Positions 1 through 9,658 of a stretch of DNA of 64,000 bases are shown piece after piece. Numbering within the stretch: position 1 is the first letter of the stretch; the number at the start of each line of letters is the position of its first letter. Position numbers and translations under genes: made by a program. The stretch comes from Pseudomonas viridiflava (lineage in GTDB: Bacteria > Pseudomonadota > Gammaproteobacteria > Pseudomonadales > Pseudomonadaceae): the NCBI RefSeq assembly GCF_900573885.1, contig NZ_UPSE01000154.1, forward strand, positions 141,161 to 205,160, given 5' to 3'. The notes beneath the pieces are model-generated. The model saw only the letters and a program-made list of their open reading frames with translations, was not told the DNA's origin and ran no database searches.

Positions 1-608
1 AGGCGATAGCCGCGTTCGGCTTTGCTGATGTCGCATGGCATCAGCGCGACGTCGGCGGCCAGCTCTGCGGCCAGTTCCAGAAGCGCTTGCGGCTCGCCCT
101 GGCGCAGCTCGAGTTCGAGTTCGCAGATTTCTTCTTCCTGCCCGTCAGCGACCACTTTGCCGAGGTCCAGTGCCGCTTCCACGACCACTTTGGCCTTGCC
201 ACGGCCCCAGGCGATTTCGGCGCGCTGGCGGGTGAAGTCGGTGGTGAAAATGACTTGCAGGGTTTTCTTGTCCAGCTCGGCCAGCGAGGCGGGCCAGCAG
301 CTGTCGTCGAGTTTTTTCAGGTCGAGCTTGGGTTTGGTCAGGTACCAGTCGTACTCGTTGCGCTCAGACAACCCGGCCACGCTTTGGCCGCGGGTTTTCA
401 GGGTCTGGATAAATTGATCGCCGTCGCGGCGAATGCGCAGGGCGATGCGGGCCTTGGCCAGGTCGCGCTCCGGGGTGTCGAAATACTGATTCAACAGTTC
501 GCGCTGCTCCCAACCGGCTTTGTTGCGTTTTTTCAGCAACGGATGGTCGCGCAAGGCAGTGAGGGTTTCGCGGCTGACGCGGAGTTTGATTTCAGTTTCT
601 TTCTGCAT
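1..608 (-). CDS. CYTH domain protein (inorganic triphosphatase-like), 3' end cut off
   Basis: The reading frame starts at the ATG complementary to 606-608 and runs off the left edge, giving about 202 residues. The N-terminus MQKETEIKLRV carries the ExExK signature (E4, E6, K8) of CYTH triphosphate tunnel enzymes. Alternating charged strands follow (for example ALRIRRDGDQFIQTLK and AEIAWGRGKAKVVVEAALD), as expected for the eight-stranded tunnel that binds triphosphate and divalent metal. YgiF-type relatives add a C-terminal CHAD domain; whether one is present lies outside the window. The gene is divergent from argE across a REP pair. The family call is firm; the substrate (inorganic triphosphate) is inferred from the family. 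Confidence 0.85.
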   Translation of the reverse strand, partial: MQKETEIKLRVSRETLTALRDHPLLKKRNKAGWEQRELLNQYFDTPERDLAKARIALRIRRDGDQFIQTLKTRGQSVAGLSERNEYDWYLTKPKLDLKKLDDSCWPASLAELDKKTLQVIFTTDFTRQRAEIAWGRGKAKVVVEAALDLGKVVADGQEEEICELELELRQGEPQALLELAAELAADVALMPCDISKAERGYR

Positions 609-660
609 GGCCGGGGAATCCAAACGCGGTGAACTTGAGAGAGTCGCGCAGTGTACCGCA

Positions 661-740
661 CTGTGGGAGCGGCTTTAGCCGCGATGCCTGGAAACTTCGG
701 TTTCAGGCCCGGCCAATCGCGGCTAAAGCCGCTCCCACAG
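661..740. repeat. REP pair (GTGGGAGCGGCTTTAGCCGCGAT family), inverted
   Basis: Two copies of the REP core stand head to head: CTGTGGGAGCGGCTTTAGCC at the left and its inverted form at 721-740, separated by about 30 bases. Each copy has an internal palindrome (GCGGCTTTAGCCGC). The same family occurs at 9565, 32733, 37221-37531 and 41407. It lies between divergent genes, where such pairs form long hairpins. Confidence 0.9.
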
Positions 741-793
741 TTTATTCCGTCGCTGTTATAGCCCTATGATGGGCCTCGCTTTGGAGACCCGGC

Positions 794-1957
794 ATGCCAC
801 TACCCCCCCTGAAAGAGCAATTCGCCGCGCTGATCGCCGCGCCTTCGGTGAGCTGTACGCAGCCGAGCCTGGATTTGTCGAACAAGGCGGTGATCGATCT
901 GCTCAGCACCTGGCTGGGCGACCTGGGCTTTCGCTGCGACGTGCAGCAAGTTTCTCCCGGCAAATTCAACCTGCTCGCCAGCTTTGGTTCCGGCCCCGGC
1001 GGCCTGGTGCTGGCTGGGCACAGCGACACCGTGCCGTTCGATGAAGCCTTGTGGAAAAGCGATCCGCTGAAGCTCACAGAGGTGGACGGCACCTGGGTTG
1101 GTCTGGGTGTGTGCGACATGAAGAGCTTTTTCGCACTGGTCATTGAGGCGGTTTTGCCGCTGCTCGCCCATCCGTTCAAACAGCCGTTGCTGGTGCTGGC
1201 TACCTGCGATGAAGAAAGCTCCATGGCCGGGGCCCGCGCCTTGGCCGCTGCGGGCCAGCCGCTCGGGCGGGCGGCGGTGATTGGCGAGCCAACCGGGCTG
1301 CGGCCGATTCGCCTGCACAAAGGCGTGATGATGGAGCGCATCGATATTCTCGGCCAGAGCGGCCACTCCTCCGACCCAAGCCTGGGCCATAGCGCCCTGG
1401 AAGCCATGCACGCGACCATGGCCGAATTGATGACGCTGCGTCAGAAATGGCAGCGGCTGTACCGCAACGAGCAATTCAGCGTGCCGCAGCCCACGCTCAA
1501 CTTCGGCTGCATCCATGGCGGCGACAACCCCAACCGTATTTGCGGCCAATGCTCGCTGGAGTTCGACCTGCGGCCGTTGCCGGGTATGGATGCCGAGCAC
1601 TTGCGCGCTGCCATCCGCGAGAAGCTGCAGCCGATTGCCGAGCGTCATCAGGTAAAAATCGACTTCGCTCCGCTGTTTCCCCATGTGCCGGCATTCGAGC
1701 AAGCCGCCGATGCCGAGCTGGTGCGCGTGGCCGAACGGCTGACCGGGCATCGTGCCGAGGCAGTGGCATTCGGCACCGAAGCGCCTTATCTTCAGCAGCT
1801 TGGTTGCGAGACCATTGTGCTCGGCCCTGGCGACATCAGTTGTGCGCATCAGCCGGGCGAGTTCCTTGAACTGTCACGTTTGCAGCCCACTGTGAAAGTG
1901 CTGCGTGAGCTGATTCAGTATTACTGCCTGACTCCCACCGTTCCGTTACCCCAATGA
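794..1957 (+). CDS. argE: acetylornithine deacetylase
   Basis: This 387-residue M20-family metallopeptidase should hydrolyse N2-acetylornithine to ornithine and acetate in arginine synthesis, in the cytoplasm. Metal and catalytic residues are visible: GHSDTVPFD (H76, D78), GVCDMKSFF (D108) and TCDEE (E140 base, E141 ligand). Length matches E. coli ArgE (383 aa). The small dimerisation domain is inserted around residues 180-290 (GQSGHSSDPSLGHSALEAMH). It is followed after about 100 bases by argA on the same strand, the usual Pseudomonas argE-argA order. Pseudomonas also recycles acetyl groups through ArgJ, so this enzyme may be partly redundant; that is general knowledge, not seen here. Confidence 0.92.
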   Translation: MPLPPLKEQFAALIAAPSVSCTQPSLDLSNKAVIDLLSTWLGDLGFRCDVQQVSPGKFNLLASFGSGPGGLVLAGHSDTVPFDEALWKSDPLKLTEVDGTWVGLGVCDMKSFFALVIEAVLPLLAHPFKQPLLVLATCDEESSMAGARALAAAGQPLGRAAVIGEPTGLRPIRLHKGVMMERIDILGQSGHSSDPSLGHSALEAMHATMAELMTLRQKWQRLYRNEQFSVPQPTLNFGCIHGGDNPNRICGQCSLEFDLRPLPGMDAEHLRAAIREKLQPIAERHQVKIDFAPLFPHVPAFEQAADAELVRVAERLTGHRAEAVAFGTEAPYLQQLGCETIVLGPGDISCAHQPGEFLELSRLQPTVKVLRELIQYYCLTPTVPLPQ

Positions 1958-2060
1958 CAAGGAGCACTCGCGTGTTGCAGCCCCGATTCCGACGATAAAG
2001 CTGACTGATCCGCTGTACCTGCACTGGCTTTCTCATCACGAATAAAAGGCTCTTCGCGCT

Positions 2061-3359
2061 ATGCCCGAATACGTCAATTGGCTTCGTCACGCTTCGCCCT
2101 ATATCAACGCCCACCGGGACCGGACCTTCGTGGTCATGCTGCCCGGCGACGGCGTTGCGCACGTTAACTTCGGCAACATCGTTCACGACCTGGTGTTGTT
2201 GCACAGCCTGGGCGTGCGCCTGGTGCTGGTGCACGGCTCGCGCCCGCAAATTGAAGCGCGTCTGGCCGCCCGTGGCCTGACGCCGCATTACCACCGCGAC
2301 ATGCGCATTACCGACGGCCCGACGCTGGAATGCGTGATAGATGCCGTGGGCCAGTTGCGCATCGCCATTGAAGCGCGGCTATCGATGGACATGGCGGCCT
2401 CGCCGATGCAGGGCTCGCGCCTGCGGGTATCCGGCGGCAACTTCGTAACGGCACGACCGATTGGTGTGGTTGAAGGCGTGGACTACCACCACACCGGCGA
2501 AGTGCGGCGGGTCGACCGCAAAGGCATTGGCCGTTTGCTCGACGAGCGCTCCATTGTTTTGCTGTCGCCGCTGGGCTATTCGCCGACCGGCGAGATTTTC
2601 AACCTCGCCTGCGAAGACGTGGCCATGCGCGCCGCCATCGACCTGGGCGCCGACAAACTCATTCTGTTTGGCAACGAACAAGGCCTGATGGACGACGCCG
2701 GCAAGCTGGTGCGCGAGCTACGCCCGCAGCAAGTGCCCACGCATTTGCAGCGCCTGGGCAACAGCTATCAGGCCGAGTTGCTGGACGCGGCGGCGCAGGC
2801 ATGCCGGGGTGGCGTGAAGCGTGCCCATATAGTCAGCTACAGCGAAGACGGCTCGCTGCTCACCGAACTGTTCACCCGCGACGGCGGCGGCACGCTGGTG
2901 GATCAGGAACAGTTCGAGCAGTTGCGTGAGGCCAGCATTGAAGACGTCGGCGGCTTGATTGACCTGATCAGCCCGTTGGAAGAGCAGGGCATTCTGGTAC
3001 GCCGGTCGCGCGAAGTGCTGGAGCGCGAGATTGAGCAATTCACCATCGTCGAGCGCGACGGCTTGATCATCGCCTGCGCGGCGCTGTATCAGATTGCCGA
3101 TTCTGACAGCGGCGAATTGGCGTGCCTGGCCGTCAACCCCGAATACCGCCACGGCGGACGCGGCGACGAACTGCTCGAACGCATCGAAGAGCGCGCGCGG
3201 GCGCAGGGGCTGAAAACCTTGTTCGTCCTGACGACCCGCACCGCGCACTGGTTCCGCGAGCGCGGCTTTGAGCCCAGCGGCGTAGAACGCCTGCCAGCGG
3301 CGAGGGCTTCGCTTTATAACTATCAGCGTAATTCGCAGATATTTGAGAAGCAGCTGTAA
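2061..3359 (+). CDS. argA: amino-acid N-acetyltransferase (N-acetylglutamate synthase)
   Basis: This 432-residue protein makes N-acetylglutamate from glutamate and acetyl-CoA, the first step of arginine synthesis. An amino-acid-kinase-like domain spans roughly residues 20-280 (LVLVHGSRPQIEARLAARGL; LLSPLGYSPTGEIFNLACED), where arginine feedback acts in the family. A GNAT acetyltransferase domain follows from about residue 290 (EQFTIVERDGLIIACAAL; LACLAVNPEYRHGGRGDELL is the acetyl-CoA binding stretch). This is the classical bacterial ArgA architecture and length. It lies directly downstream of argE. The ATG at 2061 gives MPEYVNWLRHASPYINAHR, the conserved family N-terminus. Confidence 0.95.
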   Translation: MPEYVNWLRHASPYINAHRDRTFVVMLPGDGVAHVNFGNIVHDLVLLHSLGVRLVLVHGSRPQIEARLAARGLTPHYHRDMRITDGPTLECVIDAVGQLRIAIEARLSMDMAASPMQGSRLRVSGGNFVTARPIGVVEGVDYHHTGEVRRVDRKGIGRLLDERSIVLLSPLGYSPTGEIFNLACEDVAMRAAIDLGADKLILFGNEQGLMDDAGKLVRELRPQQVPTHLQRLGNSYQAELLDAAAQACRGGVKRAHIVSYSEDGSLLTELFTRDGGGTLVDQEQFEQLREASIEDVGGLIDLISPLEEQGILVRRSREVLEREIEQFTIVERDGLIIACAALYQIADSDSGELACLAVNPEYRHGGRGDELLERIEERARAQGLKTLFVLTTRTAHWFRERGFEPSGVERLPAARASLYNYQRNSQIFEKQL

Positions 3360-3363
3360 GCCG

Positions 3364-3799
3364 AGCACGGTGGTGAAATTTCCCCTCGCCCGCTTGCGGG
3401 AGAGGGTGCCCGAAGGGCGGGAGAGGGGCTTTTTAGAGGGGCGGACCGAGTAAACCCGGCCCTCTCCCCCGGCCCCACTCCCGCAAGCGGGCGAGGGGTG
3501 CAGAGCCCAGCACGGTGGTGAAATTTCCCCTCGCCCGCTTGCGGGAGAGGGTGCCCGAAGGGCGGGAGAGGGGCTTTTTAGAGGGGCGGACCGAGTAAAG
3601 CCCAGCCCTCTCCCCCGGCCCCACTCCCGCAAGCGGGCGAGGGGTGCAGAGCCCAGCACGGTGGTGAAATTTCCCCTCGCCCGCTTGCGGGAGAGGGTGC
3701 CCGAAGGGCGGGAGAGGGGCTTTTTAGAGGGGCGGACCGAGTAAAGCCCAGCCCTCTCCCCCGGCCCCTCTCCCGCAAGCGGGCGAGGGGTGCAGAGCA
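3364..3799. repeat. three tandem copies of a 145-146 bp repeat
   Basis: The 450-base gap between argA and the RMF-like gene is filled by three near-identical units, marked by GCACGGTGGTGAAATTTCCC starting near 3365, 3510 and 3656. Each unit contains two palindromic modules of the CCCCTCTCCC...GGGAGAGGG family seen elsewhere in the window (14973, 29563, 31872, 38503, 46226). The copies differ by only a few bases, including one indel near 3457, so the expansion is recent. Open frames here on the minus strand are products of the repeat and are not genes. Confidence 0.9.
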
Positions 3800-3809
3800 G
3801 TTGAGTTTG

Positions 3810-4034
3810 TCAGGCCGTCTTCTGCGCGAGCAGCTGGTACTGCTCTTCGCCGTCATCCCAACCCGCTTCCCACGCTGCTGCCAGTACATCGGCGGGGTGG
3901 GGCTGGTTGGTGATCGGGTTGCCAGTCAAACCGGCCATGTAGCCCTGTTGGTAAGCCTTGTTCAGGCTTTCCAGGCTCCATTGCGGGTCGTCTTCCTTGG
4001 GAATGGCCTCGGGCGGCGCCATGGGTGAGCTCAC
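3810..4034 (-). CDS. small RMF/CrpP-like protein
   Basis: This 74-residue protein has the layout of ribosome modulation factor and CrpP relatives. Residues 25-35 read LNKAYQQGYMAGLTG, comparable with RGYQAGIAG of E. coli RMF, followed by a P-rich turn (NPITNQPHP) and AAAWEAGWDDGEEQ, comparable with WLGGWREA. RMF dimerises 70S ribosomes in stationary phase; a CrpP protein was reported in ciprofloxacin resistance. Which activity this one has, if either, cannot be told from sequence. It lies 97 bases downstream of gshA on the same strand, so it could be read from the gshA promoter. Coding status is well supported by composition and family resemblance; function is open. Confidence 0.75.
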   Translation of the reverse strand: MSSPMAPPEAIPKEDDPQWSLESLNKAYQQGYMAGLTGNPITNQPHPADVLAAAWEAGWDDGEEQYQLLAQKTA

Positions 4035-4131
4035 GTGGGGGAACTGGGCTAATGCTAGCCGTGCCCGACCGGAAGCGACTGACCGTCGGTCCCGGCTTTT
4101 ACCCCGCTGGCTTTTTTTGTGACGGTATCGA

Positions 4132-5715
4132 CTAAACCGCCAGGGCCAGAATACTGGCCTGATACGCGGCTACAAACGTGTCGAAATCACCGCTCTGTTC
4201 AGCTTCCGTTGCGGCTTGATCGGCCAGCGATTGCTGCACCGATTCTTCAAACGCTGCGCGCTGCTCATCACTGAGCGGCTGGCTGCGGAAGTACTCGGCG
4301 TGGGCCTGGCTCTGCCGGAACGAGAACTGGGCAAACGTTTCGTTGTTGGCCTTGAGGCTCGCCAGCACTTGGGCCGACGGCGTCAGGGCCGGGTCGGCGA
4401 CTTTCGCGCGCTGGGCGGCAAGCGCCTGAGCATGGGCGTCGCTGCCGTGGCTTTGGTCGAGCAGGGTGCTGATCTGGCCAATCTGTTCGAGCAGCTCGTC
4501 AGCCCAGTCTTGCAGGCTCACCGCCGCGCCGTTGCGGCACAGTTGCAGGCCAGGTTTACGGCCTTCTTTCACGACGGTGAGGAAGTTGTCCGTGCAACCG
4601 CTGCACTCGCCGCCGCCCAGTTCGGGGCTGTCTTGCAGGGCGCAGAACAGCACGAAGGCGTCCATAAAGCGCGCGCAGGTCAGGTCGATGCCCATCGGCA
4701 GGAACGGGTTGATGTCCAGGCAGCGCACTTCTACGTACTGCACGCCGCGCGCCATCAGCGCCTGAATCGGCCGCTCGCCGCTGTAGGTCACGCGCTTGGG
4801 GCGGATGTTCGAGTAGTACTCGTTTTCGATCTGCAGAATGTTGGTGTTCAACTGCTGCCATTCGCCGTCTTTCTTGGTGCCCGCTTCGGCATAGGCCGGG
4901 TACGGCGTCGACACCGCCTGACGCAGGCTGTCGGTGTAGCTGGCCAGGTCGTTGTAGCAAGGCGTGAGGCCGGCCTGGGCGCTGCTCTGGTAACCCAGAT
5001 CGCTCATGCGCAGGCTGGTGGCGTACGGCAGGTAGAGGCTGTCGGCGTCCAGTTGCTCAAGCTTGTGCGCACGACCACGCAGGAAGCCTGCATCCAGGGC
5101 CGGCGAGGCGCCGAACAGGTACATCAGCAGCCAGCTGTAGCGGCGAAAGTTGCGGATCAGGGCGATGTAACGCTCCGACTGATAGTCGCGCAGGCTCTGC
5201 GTATCGTCTTCTGCCGCCTGCAGCACGGGCCATACGGCTTCCGGCAGTGAGAAGTTGTAATGAATGCCTGCGATGCACTGCATGGTCTTGCCGTAGCGAA
5301 GCGCCAGGCCTTTGCGGTACACGTATTTCAGCCGGCCAATGTTCGAGTTGCCGTAGCGGGCGATCGGAATCACCTCTTCTTCCGGCAGCGGGCACGGCAT
5401 CGACGGGCTCCACAGGTACTCATTGTCGAGCTTGCTGTAGGCGAACCGATGAATCTGTTCCAGATCATTCAACGTTACGGCCGGGTCGGTTTCGGCTGGG
5501 GTAATGAACTCCAGCAGCGACTCGGAGTAGTCGGTGGTGATTTGCGGATGAGTAAGCGCTGAGCCCAACGCGATGGGATGCGGTGTCAGGGCAAGCTGGC
5601 CCTGGCTGTCGACACGCAGGCATTCGCGCTCGATCCCGTGCAGGCACTGGGTAAGCAAATTCAGGTGGGCGGGCTTGCTGAGCAGTGCCAAGCGGCGGGA
5701 GAGGAGGTCGCTCAA
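4132..5715 (-). CDS. gshA: glutamate-cysteine ligase
   Basis: This 527-residue enzyme joins glutamate and cysteine with ATP, the first and rate-limiting step of glutathione synthesis, in the cytoplasm. The length fits proteobacterial class I GshA (E. coli 518). Visible family blocks are [20 protein letters not shown] near residues 27-46, [17 protein letters not shown] near 60-76, [11 protein letters not shown] and [20 protein letters not shown] around 101-145, and [10 protein letters not shown] around 328-337. The EREC...TDYSESLLE residues form the metal/glutamate site. Start ATG is complementary to 5713-5715. The gene precedes the RMF-like gene and follows the thioesterase and tex genes on the same strand, as around PA5203-PA5201. 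Confidence 0.95.
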   Translation of the reverse strand: MSDLLSRRLALLSKPAHLNLLTQCLHGIERECLRVDSQGQLALTPHPIALGSALTHPQITTDYSESLLEFITPAETDPAVTLNDLEQIHRFAYSKLDNEYLWSPSMPCPLPEEEVIPIARYGNSNIGRLKYVYRKGLALRYGKTMQCIAGIHYNFSLPEAVWPVLQAAEDDTQSLRDYQSERYIALIRNFRRYSWLLMYLFGASPALDAGFLRGRAHKLEQLDADSLYLPYATSLRMSDLGYQSSAQAGLTPCYNDLASYTDSLRQAVSTPYPAYAEAGTKKDGEWQQLNTNILQIENEYYSNIRPKRVTYSGERPIQALMARGVQYVEVRCLDINPFLPMGIDLTCARFMDAFVLFCALQDSPELGGGECSGCTDNFLTVVKEGRKPGLQLCRNGAAVSLQDWADELLEQIGQISTLLDQSHGSDAHAQALAAQRAKVADPALTPSAQVLASLKANNETFAQFSFRQSQAHAEYFRSQPLSDEQRAAFEESVQQSLADQAATEAEQSGDFDTFVAAYQASILALAV

Positions 5716-5931
5716 TTTTTTGTTCCTTCGTCAGTCGCCCGTATATGGGGGCGTCGCTGAATATCTACAAGGGCAAATGAGGAACTGGCGTTGTCGCCTG
5801 GTCGTGGTCTGGTAAAGCCACAGATTGTTGTTCAGCAGCTTTCGTTCGCCGTGACGGCCGAGCGGCACAGATTACCTGCACCGCTGGCGGAACTCACGCA
5901 GCCGTTAACGGCCGGTAATTGGGCCGGGCGT

Positions 5932-6336
5932 TTACAGGCAGGCGAACGTCGCTTGGGCTTTGGCCACCAGTTTGTCGCCTTGATGCACCTCGGCTTCGAT
6001 CACCTGCGTGCGCCGGCCGGCGTGCACCACCCAGGCGCGGCAGAGGATGTCGCCTTCGTCCACCGGGCGGATGTAGTTGATTTTGCTCTCCAGCGTCACC
6101 GTGCCCGGCCCGCCAACCACGCTGTGGCTGGCCTGGCCCATGGCCGTGTCGATCAGCGAGAACAACGCGCCGCCGTGCAGCTTGCCGTGCAGGTTGCGCA
6201 GGCCGTCGTGCATGCTCAGGCGAATAACCGCCTCGCCGCCGTCGGCCTTGAGAATGTGCAAGCCCAGCAAGCGGGCGAATGCGCTTTTACTGCCGACTTC
6301 TTCGGAACTGGAAAGCGGGTCCGCTGGCTGGGTCAT
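5932..6336 (-). CDS. PaaI-family hotdog thioesterase
   Basis: A 134-residue single hotdog-fold protein. The motif HGGALFSLIDTAMGQASHS near residues 56-74 (HGG followed by D67) is the active-site signature of the PaaI/YbgC-like acyl-CoA thioesterases, and the preceding LRNLHGKLHGG is typical. It probably hydrolyses an acyl- or aryl-CoA in the cytoplasm; the substrate cannot be deduced. It lies three bases downstream of tex on the same strand and so is probably co-transcribed with it. The same pairing occurs in P. aeruginosa (PA5202/PA5201). Confidence 0.85.
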   Translation of the reverse strand: MTQPADPLSSSEEVGSKSAFARLLGLHILKADGGEAVIRLSMHDGLRNLHGKLHGGALFSLIDTAMGQASHSVVGGPGTVTLESKINYIRPVDEGDILCRAWVVHAGRRTQVIEAEVHQGDKLVAKAQATFACL

Positions 6337-6339
6337 GGT

Positions 6340-8652
6340 TTATTTCCGTAGTTGCTTGGCGTTGGCGAACAGCGAAGCCATGGCGTTGTTGCTTGGCCCC
6401 GGCTGCGTGGTCGGTTGCGCCTGCGGGCGAGGCTTGCCGCCGCCACGTTTGTCGCCGCCACGCGGGCCGTCGATTTTCTCGCCCGGGGTGTCGCCCATGC
6501 GCATGGACAAGGCGATGCGGTTACGCGGAATGTCCACTTCCATGACTTTCACTTTCACCACGTCGCCGGCCTTTACCGCTTCGCGCGGGTCTTTGACGAA
6601 TTTCTCCGACAGCGCCGAGATGTGCACCAGACCGTCCTGATGCACGCCGATGTCCACAAACGCGCCGAAGTTGGTGACGTTGGTCACCACGCCTTCGAGG
6701 ATCATGCCCAGTTGCAGGTCTTGCAGGGTTTCGACGCCGTCCTGGAATTCGGCGGTCTTGAACTCGGGGCGCGGGTCGCGGCCCGGCTTTTCCAGCTCGG
6801 CGAGAATGTCGCTGACGGTGACCAGACCGAAGGTTTCGTCGGTGAAATTCTTCGGGTCCAGGCGCTTGAGGAAGCCGGCATCGCCAATCAGCGAGCGCAG
6901 ATCGCGGCCGGTGTCGGCGGCAATGCGTTCCACCAGCGGATAGGTCTCCGGGTGCACCGCAGAGGCATCCAGCGGGTTGTCGCCGTTCATTACGCGAAGG
7001 AAGCCGGCAGCTTGCTCGAAGGTTTTGTCGCCAAGGCGCGGCACCTTTTTCAGCGCATCGCGGGTTTTGAACGCGCCGTGGGCATCGCGGTGGTTAACGA
7101 TGTTTTGCGCCAGCGTCGTGTTCAGTCCGGAAATGCGCGCCAGCAGCGGCACCGAGGCGGTGTTTACGTCCACGCCCACGGCGTTTACGCAGTCTTCCAC
7201 CACGGCGTCGAGGCTGCGCGCCAGTTTCAGCTGCGACACGTCGTGCTGGTACTGGCCTACGCCGATGGATTTCGGGTCGATTTTCACCAGTTCTGCCAGC
7301 GGGTCTTGCAGGCGGCGGGCAATCGACACGGCGCCGCGAATCGAGACGTCCAGATCCGGGAATTCTTTCGCTGCCAGTTCAGACGCGGAATACACCGAGG
7401 CGCCGGCCTCGCTGACCATGATTTTGGTCATTTTCAGCTCGGGCAGTTTCTTGATCAGTTCGGCGGCCAGCTTGTCGCTCTCGCGGCTGGCGGTGCCGTT
7501 GCCGATGGAGATCAGGTCGACGCGGTGCTTGATGCACAGCGCGCCGAGAATGGCCAGGGTCTGGTCCCACTGCTTTTGCGGCACGTGCGGGTACACGGTG
7601 GCGTATTCCAGCAGCTTGCCGGTGGCGTCGACCACAGCAATTTTGCAGCCGGTGCGCAGGCCCGGGTCCAGGCCCAGAGTAGCGCGCGGGCCGGCCGGGG
7701 CGGCCAGCAGCAGGTCGTGCAGGTTATGGGCGAATACGTTGATCGCCTCGGTTTCCGCGCCGTCGCGCAGCTCGCCGAGCAGGTCGGTTTCCAGGTGGGT
7801 GTAGAGCTTGACCTTCCACGTCCAGCGCACCACTTCGCCCAGCCATTTGTCGGCGGCGCGGTTTTCGTTACGAATGCCGAAGTGCTCGCCGATCATGCCT
7901 TCGCACGGATGCAAGGCGCCGGGCGTCTCGTCGCCAATTTTCAGCGAGGAGCTCAGAATGCCTTCGTTGCGGCCACGGAAAATGGCAAGCGCGCGGTGCG
8001 ACGGCATGCTTTTCAGCGGCTCGTCGTGTTCGAAGTAATCGCGGAATTTGGCGCCTTCTTCCTCTTTGCCGGCGACAACCCGGGCGCTGAGGATGGCTTC
8101 GTGCTTGAGGAAACTGCGCAGTTTATCCAGCAGTTTGGCGTCTTCGGCGAAGCGCTCCATCAGGATGTACTTGGCGCCTTCGAGCACGGCTTTTACATCG
8201 GCGAAGCCTTTCTCGGCGTCGACGAAACGGGCGGCTTCGGTTTCCGGGGTGAGGCTTGGGTCGTTGAACAGGCCGTCGGCCAGTTCGCCGATGCCGGCTT
8301 CCAGGGCGATCTGGCCCTTGGTGCGGCGCTTCTGCTTATAGGGCAGGTACAGGTCTTCGAGGCGGGTCTTGGTGTCGGCAAGGTTGATTTCGCGGGTCAG
8401 CTCCGGGGTGAGCTTGCCTTGTTCTTCAATGCTGGCCAGGATGCTGGCGCGGCGCTCGTCGAGTTCGCGCAGGTAGCGCAGGCGCTCTTCAAGGTTACGC
8501 AGCTGGGTGTCATCCAGGCTGCCGGTGACTTCTTTACGGTAACGGGCGATAAAGGGAACCGTGGAACCTTCATCCAGCAGGGCGACTGCAGCGGCGACTT
8601 GCTGCGGGCGAACGCCCAGTTCCTGGGCGATACGGTTGTTGATGCTATCCAT
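6340..8652 (-). CDS. tex: Tex-family RNA-binding transcription accessory protein
   Basis: This 770-residue protein is the S1-domain factor Tex, structurally related to eukaryotic Spt6, which binds nucleic acid and influences transcription. Domains in order: N-terminal HTH-like region ([20 protein letters not shown]), YqgF-like nuclease fold near residues 325-450 ([21 protein letters not shown]), helix-hairpin-helix pair around 490-560 ([20 protein letters not shown]), and a C-terminal S1 domain around 650-720 ([33 protein letters not shown]). The tail is basic and G/P/Q-rich ([13 protein letters not shown]). It is divergent from amgR across 163 bases and has the thioesterase immediately downstream. 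Confidence 0.95.
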   Translation of the reverse strand: MDSINNRIAQELGVRPQQVAAAVALLDEGSTVPFIARYRKEVTGSLDDTQLRNLEERLRYLRELDERRASILASIEEQGKLTPELTREINLADTKTRLEDLYLPYKQKRRTKGQIALEAGIGELADGLFNDPSLTPETEAARFVDAEKGFADVKAVLEGAKYILMERFAEDAKLLDKLRSFLKHEAILSARVVAGKEEEGAKFRDYFEHDEPLKSMPSHRALAIFRGRNEGILSSSLKIGDETPGALHPCEGMIGEHFGIRNENRAADKWLGEVVRWTWKVKLYTHLETDLLGELRDGAETEAINVFAHNLHDLLLAAPAGPRATLGLDPGLRTGCKIAVVDATGKLLEYATVYPHVPQKQWDQTLAILGALCIKHRVDLISIGNGTASRESDKLAAELIKKLPELKMTKIMVSEAGASVYSASELAAKEFPDLDVSIRGAVSIARRLQDPLAELVKIDPKSIGVGQYQHDVSQLKLARSLDAVVEDCVNAVGVDVNTASVPLLARISGLNTTLAQNIVNHRDAHGAFKTRDALKKVPRLGDKTFEQAAGFLRVMNGDNPLDASAVHPETYPLVERIAADTGRDLRSLIGDAGFLKRLDPKNFTDETFGLVTVSDILAELEKPGRDPRPEFKTAEFQDGVETLQDLQLGMILEGVVTNVTNFGAFVDIGVHQDGLVHISALSEKFVKDPREAVKAGDVVKVKVMEVDIPRNRIALSMRMGDTPGEKIDGPRGGDKRGGGKPRPQAQPTTQPGPSNNAMASLFANAKQLRK

Positions 8653-8815
8653 TAATAAAGACCCACTTTAAATAAGACGAACTGACATGAAATCGTGAAG
8701 GGCCGGCATTATACCCAGGCCCTTTTGTTGCAACCGGGAAAAATCTGCTAACGAATGGTGCGCACGAGCTGCGCAGTGTCTGCGCCATAATGCGCGACGA
8801 TTTGAAGGAGCACCT

Positions 8816-9547
8816 ATGAGCAATACGGCCCCGCTGGAAGGCGAAAAAATCCTGATCGTCGATGACGATCCCGGTCTGCGACGCCTGTTGGAACGTTTCC
8901 TGGAAGAACAAGGCTACCGCGTACGCGCGGTGGAAAACGTCGAGCAGATGGACCGTCTGCTCTCGCGTGAACTCTTTCAACTGTTGGTACTGGACCTGAT
9001 GCTTCCCGGCGAAGACGGCCTGTCGGCCTGCAAACGCCTGCGCGATGCCAACAACCAGATGCCGATCATCATGCTCACCGCCAAAGGTGATGAAAGCAGC
9101 CGTATTCAGGGCCTCGAACAGGGCGCCGATGATTACCTGGCAAAACCGTTCAACCCTCGCGAACTGCTGGCCCGGATCAAAGCCGTGCTGCGCCGCCAGA
9201 CCGTTTCCGTTCCGGGCGCGCCGGGCAGCGAAGATGAAACCGTGAGCTTTGGCGACTACGAGCTGTTCCTTGCCACCCGCGAACTCAAGCGTGGCGACGA
9301 AGTACACATGCTTACCACCGGCGAATTCGCCGTGCTCAAGGCACTGGTGCAACACGCCCGCGAGCCGCTGACCCGCGACAAGCTGATGAACCTGGCTCGC
9401 GGCCGCGAGTGGGATGCGCTGGAGCGTTCCATCGACGTGCAGATTTCCCGCCTGCGCCGGCTGATCGAGCCGGACCCGTCCAAGCCGCGGTATATCCAGA
9501 CCGTGTGGGGCGTGGGCTATGTGTTTGTGCCGGATGGTAATAAGTAA
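8816..9547 (+). CDS. amgR: OmpR-family response regulator (AmgR)
   Basis: A 243-residue response regulator. The receiver domain covers residues 10-125, with acidic pocket DDD at 16-18, phosphoacceptor D60 (LLVLDLMLPGEDG), T/S switch region MLTAKG and K at DDYLAKPF. A winged-helix OmpR/PhoB DNA-binding domain follows from about residue 145 (FGDYELFLATRELKRGDE; SRLRRLIEPDPSKPRYIQTV). A strong Shine-Dalgarno (AAGGAG) precedes the ATG. It is divergent from tex and followed by the sensor kinase. In P. aeruginosa the orthologous pair PA5200/PA5199 controls membrane stress response and aminoglycoside tolerance; some genomes call it ompR. Confidence 0.93.
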   Translation: MSNTAPLEGEKILIVDDDPGLRRLLERFLEEQGYRVRAVENVEQMDRLLSRELFQLLVLDLMLPGEDGLSACKRLRDANNQMPIIMLTAKGDESSRIQGLEQGADDYLAKPFNPRELLARIKAVLRRQTVSVPGAPGSEDETVSFGDYELFLATRELKRGDEVHMLTTGEFAVLKALVQHAREPLTRDKLMNLARGREWDALERSIDVQISRLRRLIEPDPSKPRYIQTVWGVGYVFVPDGNK

Positions 9548-9564
9548 CGCCGCACCACCCTCCT

Positions 9565-9630
9565 TGTGGGAGCGGCTTTAGCCGCGATGCGCTTGATCAA
9601 AAGCATCGCGGCTGAAGCCGCTCCCGCAAA
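9565..9630. repeat. REP pair between amgR and amgS
   Basis: A forward GTGGGAGCGGCTTTAGCCGC copy and an inverted copy (GCGGCTGAAGCCGCTCCCGC) are separated by about 15 bases. The pair is inserted between the regulator and its sensor kinase, so any amgRS read-through transcript carries a long hairpin there. The second copy has two substitutions relative to the family core. Confidence 0.85.
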
Positions 9631-9658
9631 ACCCTCTCCTCCAGAATCTCGTCCTGCC

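Noticed and set aside
3433..3889. Minus-strand open frames across the tandem array near argA
   Set aside because: Same-sequence repeats of the 145-bp DNA unit, low complexity and no start signal.
6352..8655. 767-residue open frame antisense to tex
   Set aside because: It mirrors the tex codon phase in GC-rich DNA, is rich in H/Q/V/G, and has no family resemblance. Tex itself is unmistakable.
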